From: Novosphingobium acidiphilum DSM 19966
GTDB taxonomy: Bacteria; Pseudomonadota; Alphaproteobacteria; Sphingomonadales; Sphingomonadaceae
Direction: 5' to 3'
DNA length: 64,000 nucleotides
Assembly: GCF_000429005.1 (NCBI RefSeq)
Contig: NZ_AUBA01000004.1
Coordinates: 186,001 to 250,000, forward strand
Shown here piece by piece: positions 34,749 through 43,431 of the stretch (the stretch's first letter is position 1; each line of letters begins with the position of its first letter). The position numbers and the translations under genes were made by a program. The notes under the pieces were generated by a model that had not been told where the DNA came from, ran no database searches, and worked only from the letters and a program-made list of their open reading frames with translations.

Positions 34749-35795
34749 CTACGCGCTCAACCGTTCCACCATGGACACGACAACGCGCGCTTCATCGACA
34801 TATCTGGCCCGAATTTCGCTGATCCTTTTGGCTGTCCAGCCAATGGTTCGAGCGATCTCATCATCGGTCAAACCGCGCATCGCGAGCCATGTGGCGTAAG
34901 TGCCGCGCAAGTCATGCATGGTCCGATCAAAGCCTTCGGGCTTGGCCTTCTGGAACACCGAACCAAGGCCACTTTCGGTCCATGGCTTACCCCGACTGTT
35001 GCGCAAAACTTCGCCCTCGCCGCGCCCGATGCTGTCGAGCAGCGATCGCAGGTCCGGCAAGATCGGGATGATCGCACGCCCCTTGCGCTTGCGGGTGGTC
35101 AGGATGATCGCCTTATCGCCAACGTCGTTCCACGTCAGCCGGACCAAATCGCCCAGACGAAGTCCGGTGAGGCTGGCGAGGCGCAAGGCGCGATCGAGAT
35201 GATCTGTATAAAGGGAACGGCCGGCAGCGTCCTTGCTTGCCTGCATGGCCTCCCAGTGCCGTGTTTCCCAAACCTGGTCAGACTTGTTGACATGGTGGAG
35301 CTGGCGAATGCCTGCGGCGATATTGACGGAGACAAGCCCTTCCCCTTGCGCCCAACCCAGCACCGTCGCCATCGTCACGCTTGCCTTGTCGGCGCTGCGT
35401 GGTTGATCAGCCCAGGTGTTGCGCCAATCGATGATTTCAGTGCGCATCCGCTGGTCCTGGAACGCGTCGATCGGTGCCGAGCCAAATTTGGAACTGACCC
35501 GGTCCAGCCAGAGGCGATAATCGCGCTGGGTACTGTCGGCGAGACCTTTGAATTCCGGGCTGTTGCGGTAACGGTCAAGGATGTCGTCAAGCGTTTCAAG
35601 TTTGCTGCTCGAAGGTGCACGGGCGTGTTGAGCCTTGGAAATCAGGGCCATGTCTATGACTGGTTTTTCTCCAGGTACGCGGTGAATGCACGGCCCGCCG
35701 CGCCAGGCATACACGTACCATATCCGCCCCTGTGCCGTCCGCTTACTGACGAGGTGCAGACCGGTCACGATTCTGGCTTTGTGCTTTCCATGCAT
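34749..35795 (-). CDS. Tyrosine recombinase / phage-type integrase
   Basis: 348 aa. The N-terminal part contains an SAM-like core-binding domain (LDDILDRYRNSPEFKGLADS). The catalytic domain shows LTGLRLGDLVRL (first Arg), HDLRGTYAT (HxxR), IGWT and RARYVDEAR (Tyr). Its stop is 68 bp from the tRNA-derived repeat, as expected for an island integrase using that site. It follows two small overlapping genes on the same strand. Confidence 0.9.
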   Translation of the reverse strand: MHGKHKARIVTGLHLVSKRTAQGRIWYVYAWRGGPCIHRVPGEKPVIDMALISKAQHARAPSSSKLETLDDILDRYRNSPEFKGLADSTQRDYRLWLDRVSSKFGSAPIDAFQDQRMRTEIIDWRNTWADQPRSADKASVTMATVLGWAQGEGLVSVNIAAGIRQLHHVNKSDQVWETRHWEAMQASKDAAGRSLYTDHLDRALRLASLTGLRLGDLVRLTWNDVGDKAIILTTRKRKGRAIIPILPDLRSLLDSIGRGEGEVLRNSRGKPWTESGLGSVFQKAKPEGFDRTMHDLRGTYATWLAMRGLTDDEIARTIGWTAKRISEIRARYVDEARVVVSMVERLSA

Positions 35796-35949
35796 CGAAT
35801 GCCGTTCCTGCCTGTTGTCCCGCAGGGGGTAAAAAAGTCACGCCATCCGCGCGTATGTCAACGCCGGCAGCGGAATGGCCGAGACTGGTCCACCATTCAT
35901 AAGCTTGTTGGACCTCTGACAAAGGCACGAGGCGGCGTCGCGCGCTCAT
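35743..35949 (-). CDS. Small protein encoded before the integrase
   Basis: 68 aa. It starts within the ParB-fragment stop (ATGA) and overlaps the integrase start by 53 bp, so coupled translation is likely. The sequence (MSARRRLVPLSEVQQAYEWW, then GVDIRADGVTFLPP) has no domain I can name. Its place suggests a role with the integrase, for example as a directionality factor, but that is a guess. Confidence 0.55.
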   Translation of the reverse strand: MSARRRLVPLSEVQQAYEWWTSLGHSAAGVDIRADGVTFLPPAGQQAGTAFDAWKAQSQNRDRSAPRQ

Positions 35950-36347
35950 CCCCGTCTCACGCTCTTCACAGCGAAGATCGCGCCCAAAGCAGTCCTGTAG
36001 GCGCGGGCTTCGTCTGCCGGCGTCATCGCCTCGCGAATGAGGTTTTCTGCCAGGCTGATTTCGCGGGCGGCGGCGTCTTCGTCACCGCACAGCCGCACAT
36101 CGACGGCGTGATCCTTCGGCAGGACACCGCGTTCGATCAGCAGGCCGATCGCGCGCCAGCGCCGGCCGCCGGCATGGACATCGAAAAGCGTCTTGCGGCC
36201 TTTCGCCGGACTGACGATCAGCGGCTGCAGCAGGCCGTGTTCGGCAATGCTGGCAGCAAGCGCCTCAAGGCCAGATTCGGCATTGAGCTTGCGGACATTG
36301 CTGTCGGACAGGCGCAGCTTGGCGTGTTGGATCGTGGTGGTCTGCAT
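35946..36347 (-). pseudogene. Truncated ParB/RepB-like partition protein
   Basis: 133 aa. It retains the ParB N-terminal nuclease/CTPase-like domain: LAASIAEHGLLQPLIVSP, then VHAGGRRWRAIGLL and LAENLIREAMTPADEARAY. After about residue 120 the family sequence stops and an unrelated tail (AIFAVKSVRRG) ends the frame. The HTH and the long C-terminal region of plasmid ParB homologues are missing. It looks like a remnant fused by deletion to the integrase operon. Confidence 0.7.
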
Positions 36348-36538
36348 GAAGGGTCTCCCGGACCAGTTCCGAGGCCCGGATCATGCGAGACACTTTTGTC
36401 TCCCAGGGGGCCTCGACCCCCATTTCACCACTCTCCTCTCTGCATCCCCGCTCCCGCCAGAAGCTGCGCCGGCATAAGCGCGGGAAGCGAACATACCCGG
36501 TTGACCCCACACAGGCTTGGCGGGATAGGCTGCGGGTC

Positions 36539-36799
36539 ATGGACTTCGATGACCAACTTCGCCGCTTTTTCGGGACTGACGACCTCGGCACCCTCACACC
36601 AGCTGCGCTTGCCGGCGGGGTGGAGCATATGCGCGTCGAGTTCGGACTGGAGAAGGACAAAGACCGGCGTTTCGCGATGTGGACGATCCTCTTCATGCTG
36701 GGTGAAGCGCCGGATCTCGATGTCGCGTTCAAGGATCCAGCGGACCGCGATGCGGCGCGCAATTTCATGGACTTGTTGGACAAGTCGACGAGCGGGTAG
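36539..36799 (+). CDS. Conserved hypothetical protein of sphingomonad type
   Basis: 86 aa, acidic and helical: MDFDDQLRRFFGTDDLGTL, then MRVEFGLEKDKDRRFAMW and AARNFMDLLD. It resembles short proteins often seen in sphingomonad accessory DNA (from memory; not checked). ATG 36539 is preferred to upstream codons, which give an Arg/Pro-rich leader without family character. The function is unknown. Confidence 0.55.
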   Translation: MDFDDQLRRFFGTDDLGTLTPAALAGGVEHMRVEFGLEKDKDRRFAMWTILFMLGEAPDLDVAFKDPADRDAARNFMDLLDKSTSG

Positions 36800-36910
36800 C
36801 CACGCGCGGTCGGGCTGACGCCCCCTTAACCTATGCGATGCGCACCTTGCAGACACCACCCAACTGGCCTAAACCGCACCAATAGTATGATCATCGGCAT
36901 GGAGGCCGAC

Positions 36911-37156
36911 ATGGCTACGGTGCGCAAAACCATCACACTGACCGAACAACAGGATGCCTGGATCGCTGCGCAGATCGCCGCCGGTCATTATACCAACGAC
37001 AGCGAAGCAATCCGCGACCTTATCCGGCGCGAACAGGAACGCAGTTTCGAAATCGAGACGATCCGGCAGGCCCTGATCGAAGGTGAGCAGAGCGGGGAGC
37101 CGGAATCTTTCGATTTCGCGGCGTTCAGGCAGCGCAAAACTGCGCAATATGGCTGA
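36911..37156 (+). CDS. parD: ParD-family antitoxin
   Basis: 81 aa. An N-terminal ribbon-helix-helix (TVRKTITLTEQQDAWIAA) is followed by YTNDSEAIRDLIRREQ and an unstructured tail that would wrap the toxin. The ATG is preceded by GGAGG. The parE start overlaps its stop by 8 bp. It neutralises ParE and represses the operon. Confidence 0.88.
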   Translation: MATVRKTITLTEQQDAWIAAQIAAGHYTNDSEAIRDLIRREQERSFEIETIRQALIEGEQSGEPESFDFAAFRQRKTAQYG

Positions 37157-37439
37157 ATTTCGGCTCAGCCCACGAGCCCAGCGCGACCTTGAGAGCATAT
37201 TCGATTACACGGCGACGCAATGGGGCCTGCCCCAGGCGATCCGATATTCCGAATCTATCGAAGCCGCCTGCGCCGCTCTGGCACAAGCGCCGCCTCAATC
37301 ACAGAACTGCGCGACAATCAGGCAGGGCTATCGGCGACGCAATGTCGAACAGCATGCCATCTACTTTCGCCAGACGGCCTACGGGATCGCAGTCATTCGC
37401 ATTCTTCATCAGCGGATGGATCAGGTGAGGCACCTGTGA
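37149..37439 (+). CDS. parE: ParE-family toxin
   Basis: 96 aa RelE/ParE fold: EFRLSPRAQRDLESIFDYTA, then YRRRNVEQHAIYFRQ and a closing VIRILHQRMD. ParE toxins typically inhibit DNA gyrase. The pair should stabilise the element. Confidence 0.88.
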   Translation: MAEFRLSPRAQRDLESIFDYTATQWGLPQAIRYSESIEAACAALAQAPPQSQNCATIRQGYRRRNVEQHAIYFRQTAYGIAVIRILHQRMDQVRHL

Positions 37440-37537
37440 CCTCAGCCCCGTCGGGTGGCTGCTGATTTCCTCGCGTGGATTTTCGCACGGTTTGCCGCTA
37501 GCAGTTTCACTTCCACGAACGACGGAAGTTGAAACCA

Positions 37538-37813
37538 ATGAACAACAGTGACCTTGCCGATACGATTGCTGCGGCACACGGGCTGACCAAGGCCGATGCG
37601 CGCAAGCTGGTCGACGTTGTGTTTGCCGAGATTGCTGCAGCGGCAGCCAAGGGCGATGAGATCAGTTTGAACGGCTTTGGCAAGTTCAAGATCAAGGATA
37701 CGCCGGCACGTGAGGGCCGCAATCCCTCGACCGGGGCGACCATCCAGATTGCGGCTTCCAAGAAGCTGACTTTCGCGCCCGCCAAGGCGGTGAAAGACAA
37801 GTTGAACGGATGA
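37538..37813 (+). CDS. HU-family DNA-binding protein
   Basis: 91 aa. The full HU/IHF fold is visible: DLADTIAAAHGLTKADARKLVD, then ISLNGFGKFKIKDTPAREGRNPSTG with the DNA-bending arm, and KKLTFAPAKAVKD. ATG 37538 has GAAG upstream; a TTG at 37529 is less likely. HU genes on islands may help integration, replication or silencing. It is followed at once by a strong terminator. Confidence 0.9.
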   Translation: MNNSDLADTIAAAHGLTKADARKLVDVVFAEIAAAAAKGDEISLNGFGKFKIKDTPAREGRNPSTGATIQIAASKKLTFAPAKAVKDKLNG

Positions 37814-37822
37814 TTCGGCTAT

Positions 37823-37848
37823 AGCGCCCTGCCCAAAGGCGGGGCGCT
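37823..37848 (+). terminator. Terminator hairpin after the HU gene
   Basis: AGCGCCCTGCC (37823-37833) pairs with GGCGGGGCGCT (37838-37848), with one T-G pair and a CAAA loop. It lies 10 bp after the HU stop; no U tract follows. Confidence 0.7.
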
Positions 37849-37897
37849 GACCGACCCGCAGCCAGCCTGGAAATCCCGATTTCGCGGAGGAACGAAA

Positions 37898-38314
37898 TCA
37901 ATCTCGATTGACGCGGGCGCCCTTGAGGCTGCGAAATCGCTCGATCGCAGCAGCAACAAATCCCGGAGGCGAGCGGCCAAAGACGCTGGTCTGCTTGCCG
38001 GGCACGAGTCGAAGGTCATAACCAACCCAGGTAAAATCATTGGCCTCGGCGGCGAGGAGCCAGCTTTCATTCGGTCTTGGCAATCCCATGGCCCGGGCGA
38101 CATCTTCAGGGATCTTGACCGTTGCCGAGGTCGAGAATTCACCCTTGGTGGTCACTGCCATCACGACTACCCTGCCTTCACCGGCTGCGATTACCAGGAC
38201 AGGGCGTGCCTTGTTGCCTTCGCTCGATCCCTGAGCGGCGTCAGCTTTGAACAAGTAGACATAGTTGTGAACTTCGCCGAGCTTTGGGAACGGAAAGCGG
38301 TTTACTCCCGCCAT
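37898..38314 (-). CDS. PemK/MazF-like toxin (probable)
   Basis: 138 aa. It has the small-barrel pattern of PemK-type proteins: KLGEVHNYVYLFKAD, then KARPVLVIAAGEGRVVVMAVTTKG and NESWLLAAEANDFTW. It is longer than classical MazF. Its start overlaps the preceding antitoxin-like gene by 13 bp, which supports a toxin-antitoxin pair. Toxicity and RNase activity are inferred. Confidence 0.6.
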   Translation of the reverse strand: MAGVNRFPFPKLGEVHNYVYLFKADAAQGSSEGNKARPVLVIAAGEGRVVVMAVTTKGEFSTSATVKIPEDVARAMGLPRPNESWLLAAEANDFTWVGYDLRLVPGKQTSVFGRSPPGFVAAAIERFRSLKGARVNRD

Positions 38315-38592
38315 TGGCCCGTTGCCACTTCGTCTGCTGACGGACCGAACCGGGTCAGGAAGCTGTCATCCTGTTCGCTCAACTCTTCGGCCGCGATGAC
38401 ACGCCTGTTGCCGTGCAGAACCTTGATCGCCTGCTCGGCCAGCGCGAAATAGTCCGGGCTGACGACATAGGCGTAGGGCCGCTTGCGCTTGGTAAGCGCG
38501 ACCGGCCGTTGACGGCTCGTGTCGATAAAGCCACCTGGTTGGTGGTGGAACTCGGTGAGGCTCACCTCGACGGGTTCAGTGGGGCCGGCCAT
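38302..38592 (-). CDS. Phd/YefM-like antitoxin (probable)
   Basis: 96 aa. The N-terminal half reads EVSLTEFHHQPGGFIDTSRQ, then RPVALTKRKRPYAYVVS, the Phd/YefM pattern. The C-terminal half would bind the toxin encoded next. AAGGAGA lies before the ATG, and two symmetrical operator-like palindromes lie 18-57 bp upstream. Confidence 0.7.
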   Translation of the reverse strand: MAGPTEPVEVSLTEFHHQPGGFIDTSRQRPVALTKRKRPYAYVVSPDYFALAEQAIKVLHGNRRVIAAEELSEQDDSFLTRFGPSADEVATGQWRE

Positions 38593-38609
38593 CTCATTCT
38601 CCTTAGAAT

Positions 38610-38649
38610 TAGCATTATGGCTATTTTGCTGAAAATAGCAACAATGCTA
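38610..38649 (-). promoter_or_regulatory. Paired TAGC-N6-GCTA palindromes upstream of the Phd-like gene
   Basis: TAGCATTATGGCTA (38610-38623) and TAGCAACAATGCTA (38636-38649) are two TAGC-N6-GCTA sites 26 bp apart. The whole block is also symmetric: TTAGCATT, GCTATTTT, AAAATAGC, AATGCTAA. This is an expected autorepression operator for a Phd/YefM pair. Confidence 0.7.
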
Positions 38650-38665
38650 ACTCCCTGGTTTCCAA

Positions 38666-39088
38666 TCATGGCTCCGAACTGACGGTCTCCCGCTCAACGA
38701 GATAGAGCGGAGGCGGCTCTGCCCAGGCATATCCTTGGCGCTCCATCTGACGTGCTATCGAGCGGCGATAGCGAGCGGGCCAATCCAGGTGTCGCTTGAG
38801 TCGACGCTCAAGCTTCACCGCATGGCTTGCCAGCGCCGCGCGGCGGATGAAAAGCGCGGGATCGATCCAGTTGGTCCGTGCATCTTCCAATCTGCCGACG
38901 GCATCATAAGCGCGCTGGAAGTCGGATTCGGCATCTGCTGCACATCGCATGAGACGGGCATCGTCCTGTTCGATTGGTGGGAAGCCGGATCCCGGACAGG
39001 GTGCCCCGCCGACGTAATGGCGGGTTACCATGCCGTTCTTGCGCAAAGACTTTCGCCGTGCACAGATTTGGCAGCGATCACAGCTCAT
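38666..39088 (-). CDS. Hypothetical protein coupled to the methyltransferase-helicase
   Basis: 140 aa. It starts inside the stop of the 1,408-aa gene (ATGA). The N-terminus is Cys-rich (MSCDRCQICARRK, later GGAPCPGSG), possibly a zinc site; the rest is basic and helical (ASHAVKLERRLKRHLDWPAR). No known domain recognised. The coupling suggests it works with the large protein. Confidence 0.65.
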   Translation of the reverse strand: MSCDRCQICARRKSLRKNGMVTRHYVGGAPCPGSGFPPIEQDDARLMRCAADAESDFQRAYDAVGRLEDARTNWIDPALFIRRAALASHAVKLERRLKRHLDWPARYRRSIARQMERQGYAWAEPPPLYLVERETVSSEP

Positions 39089-42000
39089 GCCGCCAGCTTT
39101 TCGAGAATATCGCTGGCAGTCTGGACGGGGACGAACAACCGGCACTGAAACTGGATGATTTCGGTGAAACAGCCCTTGGCCTTGTAGGCCGGCAGCGCAC
39201 GGGCATCGAAGCCGAGAATCTCGAGCCGCTGTTCGCCGTTGACGCGCGAACGCTTGAGATTGAGGCCGCGCGCCGCGTTGATGGGCACCACCTTCCCGGC
39301 CAAGGCCGCGCTGACGATCTCGGATACGGTCAGTTGGATTGTTGAACCAAGGCCAAGCTTGTCGAGCAGTGCGTTGACGGCATCGACCGGCACGATGCGG
39401 CCCAGCAGGCTGCGGCCGTCCTGGGTAACGAGCCTGCGCACCTGCGCATCCTCCCCCAGCAGGTTCCAGATCGGCAGAAGGCGTCCGGTCGCAAGGAAGA
39501 ACCGTTCGACGTGGGGATGAAGGGCTGCGTTGTCGGCTTCCGCTTGCCAAAGCGGCGTGAAAGTCGCTGCATCGATATCAACCCAGTGGCTCTCCTCGAG
39601 ATCACTTTGCGGGATCAGAGAACTGCGTCCCTGACGGTATAGCTTCCAGACTTTCATGAGATGACCATCCTCATCGAGCCAGGGTCGGTCGGGAATGAGC
39701 AAAGCGACTTTGCCCGATCGCTGATTGCGCATGAAGCGCCCCAGTCCGCCTGCCCTTGCGGCGCGCGCCAGAATGTCTTCAAGCGAAGTGATCCGGACCG
39801 CCCATTGCGCCTCGATCGTCAGCAGTTGTGTGATGCTCCCGGCCTTGTCGCGGAACATTTCCCGCTCCTCAACGATGGCCAGCTTGTCGGCGATCAGCGT
39901 CTCGACGCCCGCATCGAATGTTCCAGCCTTCTTGGCCGCCTCGATGCGCGCCTCGACCAGGCCAAGAAATTCGTCGAAGATGGCGTTCTGCATCGCGATC
40001 GGCAGCGCCAGAATGCGATTGAGCCAGCGCTGGATCGGCGGCAGATTCTCGACCAGCGAGCCTTCATACTCGAGCTTGAGGCCTGTCCGGTCGCAGAAGG
40101 CCTCGAAGCTGGTCGATGTCAGCTTGCCAGCGTGCAGCAGGCGATACCACTGGATCAGGCCCTCACGAGCGTATTCACTCTCCAGATTGTCGGCGGGGTT
40201 GAACAGATTCTGCCCCCCGGTCTGGCGCTGCCCACGCGTAAGCGCGCCGAGCGCATCGAGCCGGCGCGCAATCGTCGAAATAAACCGCCGCTCGCCCCGG
40301 CAGTCGGTGGTGACAGGCCGGAAGATCGGCGCCGAGGCCTGGTGCGTGCGGTTGGTGCGCCCGAGCCCCTGGATGGCCTTGTCGGCGCGCCAGCCCGGCT
40401 CAAGCAGAAAATGAACGCGGCGCTGCTGGTTCGCCGCAGCCAAGCTGGCGTGATATGACCGACCGGTCCCACCGGCGTCGGAAAAGACCAGCACGCGCTT
40501 CTTGCCCGCCATGAACAGATTGGCATCGGCAATGCCGGAGGAGGCGGATCGCGACTGCAATTTCTGCGAGCCATCCGGCAAGGTCAGGAGCCGCTTGGTT
40601 CTGCCGGTGACCTCGGCCACGGCATCGACACCGAAACGCGTGATGATGGCATCGAGCGCTGACGCGATCGGGGGCAAAGCGGCAAGCAGTTCGATGGTGT
40701 CGTCGCGGATGCGGATAGCCTTGGGGCAATGGACGGGGTTGCCGTCATCACCGATCCGGGGGCGTGACCGTTCGTTACCGTCATCGTCGAAATAGCTCTC
40801 CATCGCCCGGGTCGGAAAGGCATGCTGCAGATAAGTGAGACAAAGCTCCTTGGGGGACAGATCGATCGCCAGTTCCCCCCGATCATCGGGATCGAGATCG
40901 GCAAGCCTCCGGTCGAGCAGAGCTTCGGACGTGGAGACCAACTGCACGACTGCACTCATGCCGTCGTCGAGTGCGCGACTGATCGCCGGGAGCAACGACG
41001 GCAGTTTCATGGACAGCAACAGCTGGCCGAAGAACCGCTGGACCGAACTCTGGAACCGGCTGCGCGCTGCTGACAAGGCTTGCCCGTTTAGCGTTTTGCC
41101 CTCCAGCGGGTCGATCACCCTTGAAGCGACCAATGCGGTCTCGAGGTTGCGATGGATGATCGACCAGTTCTCCGACCAGGCGTCAAAATCGGCAATCTGA
41201 TCCGGCGTCAGTTTGTGTTCGAGGACGTCATATTCGACGCAGGCGTATGACAGCGAGCGCGCGGTATAGACGCCCATCGCTTTCAATTCGCGCGCCACCA
41301 GTTCCATGGCGGCAATTCCGCCTTCGCGGATGCGCGTAGTAAAGCTGGTGCGATCAGGAAACTGTGTCCCCTCCCCCCACAGCCCAAGCCGCACCGCGTA
41401 TGCCAAATTATTCACGTCTGTAGCACCGGTAGCCGAGGCGTAGACAACCCGGGCCCGGGGCAGGCGGTTCTGAAGCTCGACCCCTGCGATACCCTGTTGT
41501 GAACCCTTGGTGGAACCGAACCGCCCTTCGCCACCGGCAACACCGCCCATGGCATGGGCTTCATCAAACAAGATGCACCCGTCGTAATCGGGACCACACC
41601 ATTCGAGGATTTGCTGGAGCCGGGTCTTGCCGCCCGAGGCGCTTCGCAGCGTGGCGTAAGAGGCAAACAAGATACCTGCGCTCAAACCGATCGTGGCTTC
41701 GGGCTTGAACTTCGACAGCGAATGAATGTCGATGCCCATCCCGCCCAGGGCTTCCCAATCTCTCACAGCGTCGCACTGAAGCGCGGAGTTCTCGGAAACC
41801 CAGATGTGCCGGCGGTTGCCGCGCAACCACTGGTCCATCAGGAGCCCGGCGAGCTGCCGCCCCTTCCCTGCCCCGGTGCCGTCGCCAAGGAAGAAGCCCT
41901 GCCGGTAAATATGGCCATCGGCGTTGGGCACCGGGTCGAGGCCCCTTTCAGGCATGACATAGCGGCCGGGTAAATCATGCTCGAGTGCATCGAGGGCATG

Positions 42001-43311
42001 GACTACAGTTTCAAGTTGGGCGGCGGATAGAGTCTGCATGTCGATCACAGCGCGCGGCAGTCGCGGCACGTAACTTGGCGCGGGCGGAACGACCGAAGCC
42101 ATTGCAGCCGATTCCACAAGCGCGGCCGGGTGGTCCGCGGCACTCGCAAAGACGATCCGTTGCGGTCGCCACGCTGCATAGACACCAGGACCATCGGTCG
42201 CGTCATCTGGCGCTTCAATAACGCGGTAGGCTGCCTCCGCCCAGGCCTGCGCTGCTCCGACATCGACAGATGGTTGTTTGATCGGCGCTGGTCGTGGGCG
42301 GATCACCAAGCCTTTGAACAATGGTCCTCGGTCTTTCGTGCGGGAACTATCCGATTGCGCCGTCCCGGTGCCCGCAGAGGCAAAGGGCAGACGTGCCGAC
42401 ATCTGCTCGATGAACGGCAGAAGCTCGAGGAGCGAAGCCCGCTGGACGACTGTGGTGTTGAGCTGGCCTGTAACTTTGTCGACCACCAGCAGCCGCACGG
42501 CAATGCTCGTGCCGTGGGATTTGAATGCGCCTTCCACGCGAAAGTGTGCCGCGACCCGGCAACCTTGCAAGGCGCACGCGAACACTTCGCCTGCCCTGCC
42601 TTGGGACGAGAAACTGTCGGGCATGATAGCGACCAGCCGTCCTCCAGGGCGCAGTGCGGTGACGGCGGCAGCGACGTGGCGTGCCGCGGCCAGCTTGTCT
42701 TCACCGCCGGCCGCGTTGCGCGCGAACGGTGGGTTCATCACGATGACGCTGGGTTGAATACCCAACTGGCTTACTCTGGCGGCATCTTCACTGGTTACGG
42801 AAGCGGATGGGAAAAGCAGTCGCAGGATTTCTGCGCGGGTTTCATCGATCTCGTTGAGATGGAGCGCGCTGCACTCCCCTGCCCACGCCGCGAGCATACC
42901 GGTGCCTGCGCTGGGTTCGAGTACAACGTCATCGATAGCGATAGCGGCCATGCGCGCGACAAGCCACGATAATGGCAGCGGCGTCGAGAAGTGCTGGAGG
43001 TTGATCTGATCTTCGCTGCGAACCGTCTGGGTCGGCAGGCTAGCCTCCAAATCGGCCATGCACCTCAAAGCATTGGCAGGGTTTGTAGGGATATCCATCT
43101 GCGAAATGGCCATGAGCGTTGCAATTTCCAGCATCTGAAAACTGTCTCGCTGCGACCAAGCGCCTTCCGCCGACCCGGCGCGAAAGGCTTGGGTCATAGC
43201 CGTATTCAGCATGCGACGCGGAACTGGGCGGCCCTCCAAAATAACCGAAACCATGCAACCAGCGGCCGACATTAATTGGCGTGCAACAGCACAGGACCTG
43301 CGGGCAGTCAT
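39085..43311 (-). CDS. DNA methyltransferase fused to strawberry-notch-type helicase (DarB-like)
   Basis: 1,408 aa. Residues about 100-300 are an N6-adenine-type methyltransferase: motif I LEPSAGTG (131-138) and catalytic NPPF (193-196). Residues about 420-1010 form an SF2 helicase/ATPase of the strawberry notch family: Walker A GDGTGAGKGR (476-485), DEAH (583-586), SDAGGTGRS and motif VI QGLGRTNRTHQ. A large C-terminal region of unknown fold follows. Phage P1 DarB, an anti-restriction protein, has a comparable fusion; similar genes occur on plasmids and islands. The start has AAAGGAG. Confidence 0.85.
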   Translation of the reverse strand: MTARRSCAVARQLMSAAGCMVSVILEGRPVPRRMLNTAMTQAFRAGSAEGAWSQRDSFQMLEIATLMAISQMDIPTNPANALRCMADLEASLPTQTVRSEDQINLQHFSTPLPLSWLVARMAAIAIDDVVLEPSAGTGMLAAWAGECSALHLNEIDETRAEILRLLFPSASVTSEDAARVSQLGIQPSVIVMNPPFARNAAGGEDKLAAARHVAAAVTALRPGGRLVAIMPDSFSSQGRAGEVFACALQGCRVAAHFRVEGAFKSHGTSIAVRLLVVDKVTGQLNTTVVQRASLLELLPFIEQMSARLPFASAGTGTAQSDSSRTKDRGPLFKGLVIRPRPAPIKQPSVDVGAAQAWAEAAYRVIEAPDDATDGPGVYAAWRPQRIVFASAADHPAALVESAAMASVVPPAPSYVPRLPRAVIDMQTLSAAQLETVVHALDALEHDLPGRYVMPERGLDPVPNADGHIYRQGFFLGDGTGAGKGRQLAGLLMDQWLRGNRRHIWVSENSALQCDAVRDWEALGGMGIDIHSLSKFKPEATIGLSAGILFASYATLRSASGGKTRLQQILEWCGPDYDGCILFDEAHAMGGVAGGEGRFGSTKGSQQGIAGVELQNRLPRARVVYASATGATDVNNLAYAVRLGLWGEGTQFPDRTSFTTRIREGGIAAMELVARELKAMGVYTARSLSYACVEYDVLEHKLTPDQIADFDAWSENWSIIHRNLETALVASRVIDPLEGKTLNGQALSAARSRFQSSVQRFFGQLLLSMKLPSLLPAISRALDDGMSAVVQLVSTSEALLDRRLADLDPDDRGELAIDLSPKELCLTYLQHAFPTRAMESYFDDDGNERSRPRIGDDGNPVHCPKAIRIRDDTIELLAALPPIASALDAIITRFGVDAVAEVTGRTKRLLTLPDGSQKLQSRSASSGIADANLFMAGKKRVLVFSDAGGTGRSYHASLAAANQQRRVHFLLEPGWRADKAIQGLGRTNRTHQASAPIFRPVTTDCRGERRFISTIARRLDALGALTRGQRQTGGQNLFNPADNLESEYAREGLIQWYRLLHAGKLTSTSFEAFCDRTGLKLEYEGSLVENLPPIQRWLNRILALPIAMQNAIFDEFLGLVEARIEAAKKAGTFDAGVETLIADKLAIVEEREMFRDKAGSITQLLTIEAQWAVRITSLEDILARAARAGGLGRFMRNQRSGKVALLIPDRPWLDEDGHLMKVWKLYRQGRSSLIPQSDLEESHWVDIDAATFTPLWQAEADNAALHPHVERFFLATGRLLPIWNLLGEDAQVRRLVTQDGRSLLGRIVPVDAVNALLDKLGLGSTIQLTVSEIVSAALAGKVVPINAARGLNLKRSRVNGEQRLEILGFDARALPAYKAKGCFTEIIQFQCRLFVPVQTASDILEKLAA

Positions 43312-43431
43312 AAGGGCGCTCCTTTCGAGTCAGTTCAACTTCGAAAGCGCCGCACCCCCTCAAACTCTTTCCACCTGGACCCAGAGATGAGGTCATTCGA
43401 TTGTGAACGCCATGCCGCGAAGTTGCACAGT

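Noticed and set aside
34914..36818. 634-codon frame antisense to the integrase and ParB fragment
   Set aside because: Crosses three minus-strand genes with recognisable motifs and has none itself.
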